A stretch of 64,000 nt of DNA from CAZCDS01 sp964497585 (GTDB lineage: Bacteria > Desulfobacterota > Desulfomonilia > Desulfomonilales > Desulfomonilaceae). Within the stretch, counting starts at the first letter, position 1. Every line of letters starts with the position of its first letter. This document shows positions 61,908 through 64,000 of the stretch, one piece after another. Made by a program: the position numbers and the translations under genes. The notes beneath the pieces were generated by a model that saw only the letters and a program-made list of their open reading frames with translations, did not search any database and was not told the DNA's origin. The stretch lies in NCBI GenBank assembly GCA_964497585.1, contig CAZCDS010000008.1, forward strand, positions 83,359-147,358. The letters run 5' to 3'.

Positions 61908-62998
61908 GACTGACCGCAACAATAGGGGGGATTACCGTTCAGCTCATGGCCTTCAGCAGGGTCTCTCAACTCATGGCACAAGCGGAGCAGGACTGTCTGT
62001 TCACCGCTGCGTCTCTCCTTGTAGCCCGCGGCGAGGAAATTCTTTTTCGCGAGTCGTACGGTACGCTCGGCGGACCAGGAACGGCCAGAGTTGACGATCG
62101 CACGCTCTTCGATCTGGCCTCACTCACCAAGATCCTCGCGACGACTCCCGCGTGGATGAAGCTCACGGAAGAGGATGCCGCGATCCTTGAACGGCCGCTT
62201 ACCCGCTGGTTTCCCGAGACTCCCAAAGACAAGGCGGGAATCACTCCCCGCCGGCTCCTCGGTCACTGCTCAGGGCTCCCCGCGTGGTGTCCGTACTACC
62301 TTTACTCGTGCCCGAAGAACCGCCAGCGGAAGGAATTTACCAGGGACAAGATCCTCGTGGAGCCGCTGCAGTACGATCCCGGCGAAGGCACTATTTATTC
62401 GGATCTGGGCTTCATACTGCTCGCTTTCATCATCGAAGCGCAAACCGGCGAGGCCTGGGAAGCATACGCCACCCGGATGATCTTCGAACCGTTGGGATTG
62501 CGGGAGGACCTGATGTTCCTCCCCCGAGGCGAAGAAGCGCGCATAGCCCTCACCCGAAAAGGCGAGCCTCCCGGTCTCGTCAATGACCTCAACGCGCGGG
62601 CGCTCGGAGGCGCTGCGGGCCATACCGGACTCTTCGGAACCGCGTCCGCGGTCGCGGCAGTTGCCGCTCAGGTTCTCCTGAGCCTCAAAACCGATAAGGG
62701 GTTTTTTGATCGAGGGACAACGAACCTGTTCTGCACGAGAGTCACGGCCGGCGCGGAATCGACCCGTGCGCTGGGATTCGACACACCCGCGGCAGAGGGA
62801 TCATCGAGCGGGCGTCTTTTTTCACCAAGGAGCGTGGGGCATACGGGATTCACCGGCACGTCCCTTTGGATTGACCTTGAAACGGACCTGATCGTGGTAC
62901 TGCTTACGAATCGGGTCTTCCTGGGGGAGTCGGACTTCCGGATCAAATCCTTCCGACCGATACTTCACGACGCGGTGAGTGAGGCTGTCCGAACATAG
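61904..62998 (+). CDS. Beta-lactamase-fold serine hydrolase (YfeW/class C-like)
   Basis: Protein of up to 364 residues. The catalytic tetrad is visible: FDLASLTKILATTP (SxxK), then GTIYSDLGFILLAF (YSD in the YxN position), then VGHTGFTGTSLWID (HTG in the KTG position). These are the motifs of the serine beta-lactamase/penicillin-binding-protein family; YSDLGF is common in YfeW-type members, which act as carboxypeptidases or esterases. No strong signal peptide is seen. The TTG at 61904 overlaps the previous stop (TTGA), giving coupling; the ATG at 61946 is an alternative. It is the last gene of the hydrolase run. Confidence 0.87.
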   Translation: MRLTATIGGITVQLMAFSRVSQLMAQAEQDCLFTAASLLVARGEEILFRESYGTLGGPGTARVDDRTLFDLASLTKILATTPAWMKLTEEDAAILERPLTRWFPETPKDKAGITPRRLLGHCSGLPAWCPYYLYSCPKNRQRKEFTRDKILVEPLQYDPGEGTIYSDLGFILLAFIIEAQTGEAWEAYATRMIFEPLGLREDLMFLPRGEEARIALTRKGEPPGLVNDLNARALGGAAGHTGLFGTASAVAAVAAQVLLSLKTDKGFFDRGTTNLFCTRVTAGAESTRALGFDTPAAEGSSSGRLFSPRSVGHTGFTGTSLWIDLETDLIVVLLTNRVFLGESDFRIKSFRPILHDAVSEAVRT

Positions 62999-63059
62999 TT
63001 CACATGAAATCGATAGGCTGAAGAGGGAGTATCTGCTAATTCCTGCCTCTTGCGTGAGG

Positions 63060-63542
63060 CTATGAATCCTCTGAGGAACCTGTTATCGCGTCATCGACGA
63101 ATACTTGTGCGTCCGTGGGGCTCACGAGCACCTTGTGGGTTGAGGTCTCAACCAGTACAAGGGCGGCTCGGTCGGAGGTCGTGACATAAGCCCTGAAGAT
63201 CCCCCACTTTCTGTTCCAGTATATTCCCGTGCCGGAAAAGAGACCGCTGTTACCCCACAGACGGAGCGTCATACCGAACTTCGCCGGGACCTTATTACAG
63301 GCGACGATCGGGCCGAACTCCTTGGATCCTGAACGAAACAGAATAGTTAGGACGCGATCCGAGATGTCGTAAGCCACCGGCGAGCGAACGTAACAAATCA
63401 CGCTGATTACGGCCAGGACCATGCCGACAAGGAAAAGGCCGCCGTACTGATAGGAGAGTCCAAGTAACACCACGGTTACAGCAAGAAATGCCCCCGTCAG
63501 AATCTTGACGCCCAATGCCGTGGGAGCCGTGTCATGTCTCAT
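63060..63542 (-). CDS. Small membrane protein with bacterial PH-like domain
   Basis: Protein of 160 residues. Two hydrophobic segments (ILTGAFLAVTVVLLGLSYQY and FLVGMVLAVISVICYV) lie near the N-terminus. A beta-rich domain follows: LTILFRSGSKEFGP, FSGTGIYWNRKWGIFRAYVT, LVLVETSTHKVLVSPTDAQV. The final VSPTDAQVFVDD is typical of bacterial PH domains in small membrane proteins. The role is unknown. CGGAGG precedes the ATG at 63542. It is convergent with the hydrolase run. Confidence 0.78.
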   Translation of the reverse strand: MRHDTAPTALGVKILTGAFLAVTVVLLGLSYQYGGLFLVGMVLAVISVICYVRSPVAYDISDRVLTILFRSGSKEFGPIVACNKVPAKFGMTLRLWGNSGLFSGTGIYWNRKWGIFRAYVTTSDRAALVLVETSTHKVLVSPTDAQVFVDDAITGSSEDS

Positions 63543-64000
63543 GCTGCCGAACCTCCGTCCGAAATTCTCGAATAGGTGCAGTAGTGTGCCGCGGACGATC
63601 CTCGATGACCTCTCGTTCCGTATCAGTCCGAAAGCATAGAGTTCTTATAGCAACTTTCATGCCTGAAAAGGCACAACGAAGCATGAAAGCCCAATGCGCG
63701 TCTGCCGGGGCAGGCGCCCCTACCTTGCCGATATGACGCGGTTATTGAGTCCTGAGCTATGCATCTGCCGCCGTCTTTTATAGGAGTTGCCAAAAGAAAT
63801 GGCAGATTTCTCGCGGAGAGATTGCGTAGGGCTCTTTTTTCGGCAAGAAAACTGCCCTCAGTATCTCCCGCGAAAAAACTTCATATTTTCGGCAAACTGC
63901 TCTGCTTTGCTTGGCTAGTTTGGAGGATGAAGTTGGGATGTTCTTATACCATCTCGCGTTCCAATGATGAATGTGATAGGGATCTCCCCGGACGTATGGG
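63543..64000. other. No gene seen up to the window end
   Basis: About 460 bases. Short G/C-rich inverted stretches occur near 63699-63712 (GGGGC...GCCCC). No coding region, tRNA or clear promoter was recognised. Confidence 0.4.

Noticed and set aside
1..64000. CRISPR arrays, tRNA and rRNA genes
   Set aside because: I saw no regularly spaced direct repeats and no tRNA-like TTCGAA arm with matching acceptor stem; a covariance-model search would be needed to be certain.

Overview
The window looks like chromosomal DNA from a GC-rich (by eye well above 50%), Gram-negative, probably anaerobic bacterium of the former Deltaproteobacteria (Desulfobacterota, Syntrophobacter/Desulfomonile-like). The reasons are pyruvate phosphate dikinase, a RACo-like corrinoid-activator ATPase, two-[4Fe-4S] proteins, a hom-thrC-apgM threonine cluster without a classical thrB, a sigma-54 two-component system, CheB-CheR-PAS fusions and REP-like hairpins. 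The taxonomic call is an inference; there is no rRNA or tRNA gene in the window.

Layout. 1-2337 is an efflux pair (FUSC inner-membrane protein, cut by the window edge, plus an HlyD adaptor). 2540-16600 carries metabolic genes: ppdK, a hotdog thioesterase, a 10-repeat TPR protein, the RACo-like ATPase, queE-queC (queuosine precursor), a frameshifted beta-rich exported protein, an acyl-CoA synthetase and an M20 peptidase. 16601-19746 is sparser, with a zinc-ribbon/PQQ-like fragment, an iron-sulfur protein and an HdeD-like membrane protein. 20141-27837 on the minus strand holds DUF1015, a TrmN6-like methyltransferase, a class I aminotransferase, hom, thrC and an apgM-family protein that is probably the homoserine kinase. 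28204-31727 holds a small exported protein and a MurF-alanine racemase fusion. 31728-34128 is a decayed, gene-poor island with a broken IS1380-type transposase. 34129-36375 is a YfhO-like polytopic membrane protein.

36745-46084 is the most interesting region: a minus-strand block of nine genes for potassium uptake and its control. In transcription order these are a sigma-54 activator (AlgB/NtrC type), a KinB-like sensor kinase, a receiver-TPR regulator, two TrkA-type proteins, a TrkH, a cysteine-rich receiver-like protein, a second TrkH/KtrB and a third TrkA/KtrA. Between activator and kinase lie an exact -24/-12 sigma-54 promoter, a consensus IHF site and two palindromic upstream sites sharing TTGCA-N3-TGCAA. 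Together they predict that the activator switches on the whole potassium operon.

46628-51758 has two large signalling proteins (REC-PAS-PAS-histidine kinase and CheB-CheR-PAS), followed by a hairpin-rich spacer, a phosphoribosyltransferase and a stranded receiver fragment. 53318-62998 on the plus strand has an exported phosphodiester-glycosidase-like protein behind a strong promoter with an embedded palindrome, a TM2-like protein, an ArsA/Get3-like ATPase with a small membrane protein, a zinc-ribbon protein, and a run of four exported or cell-envelope hydrolases (NlpC/P60-like, two esterases, one beta-lactamase-fold). A bacterial PH-like membrane protein (minus strand) and about 460 bases without a gene close the window.
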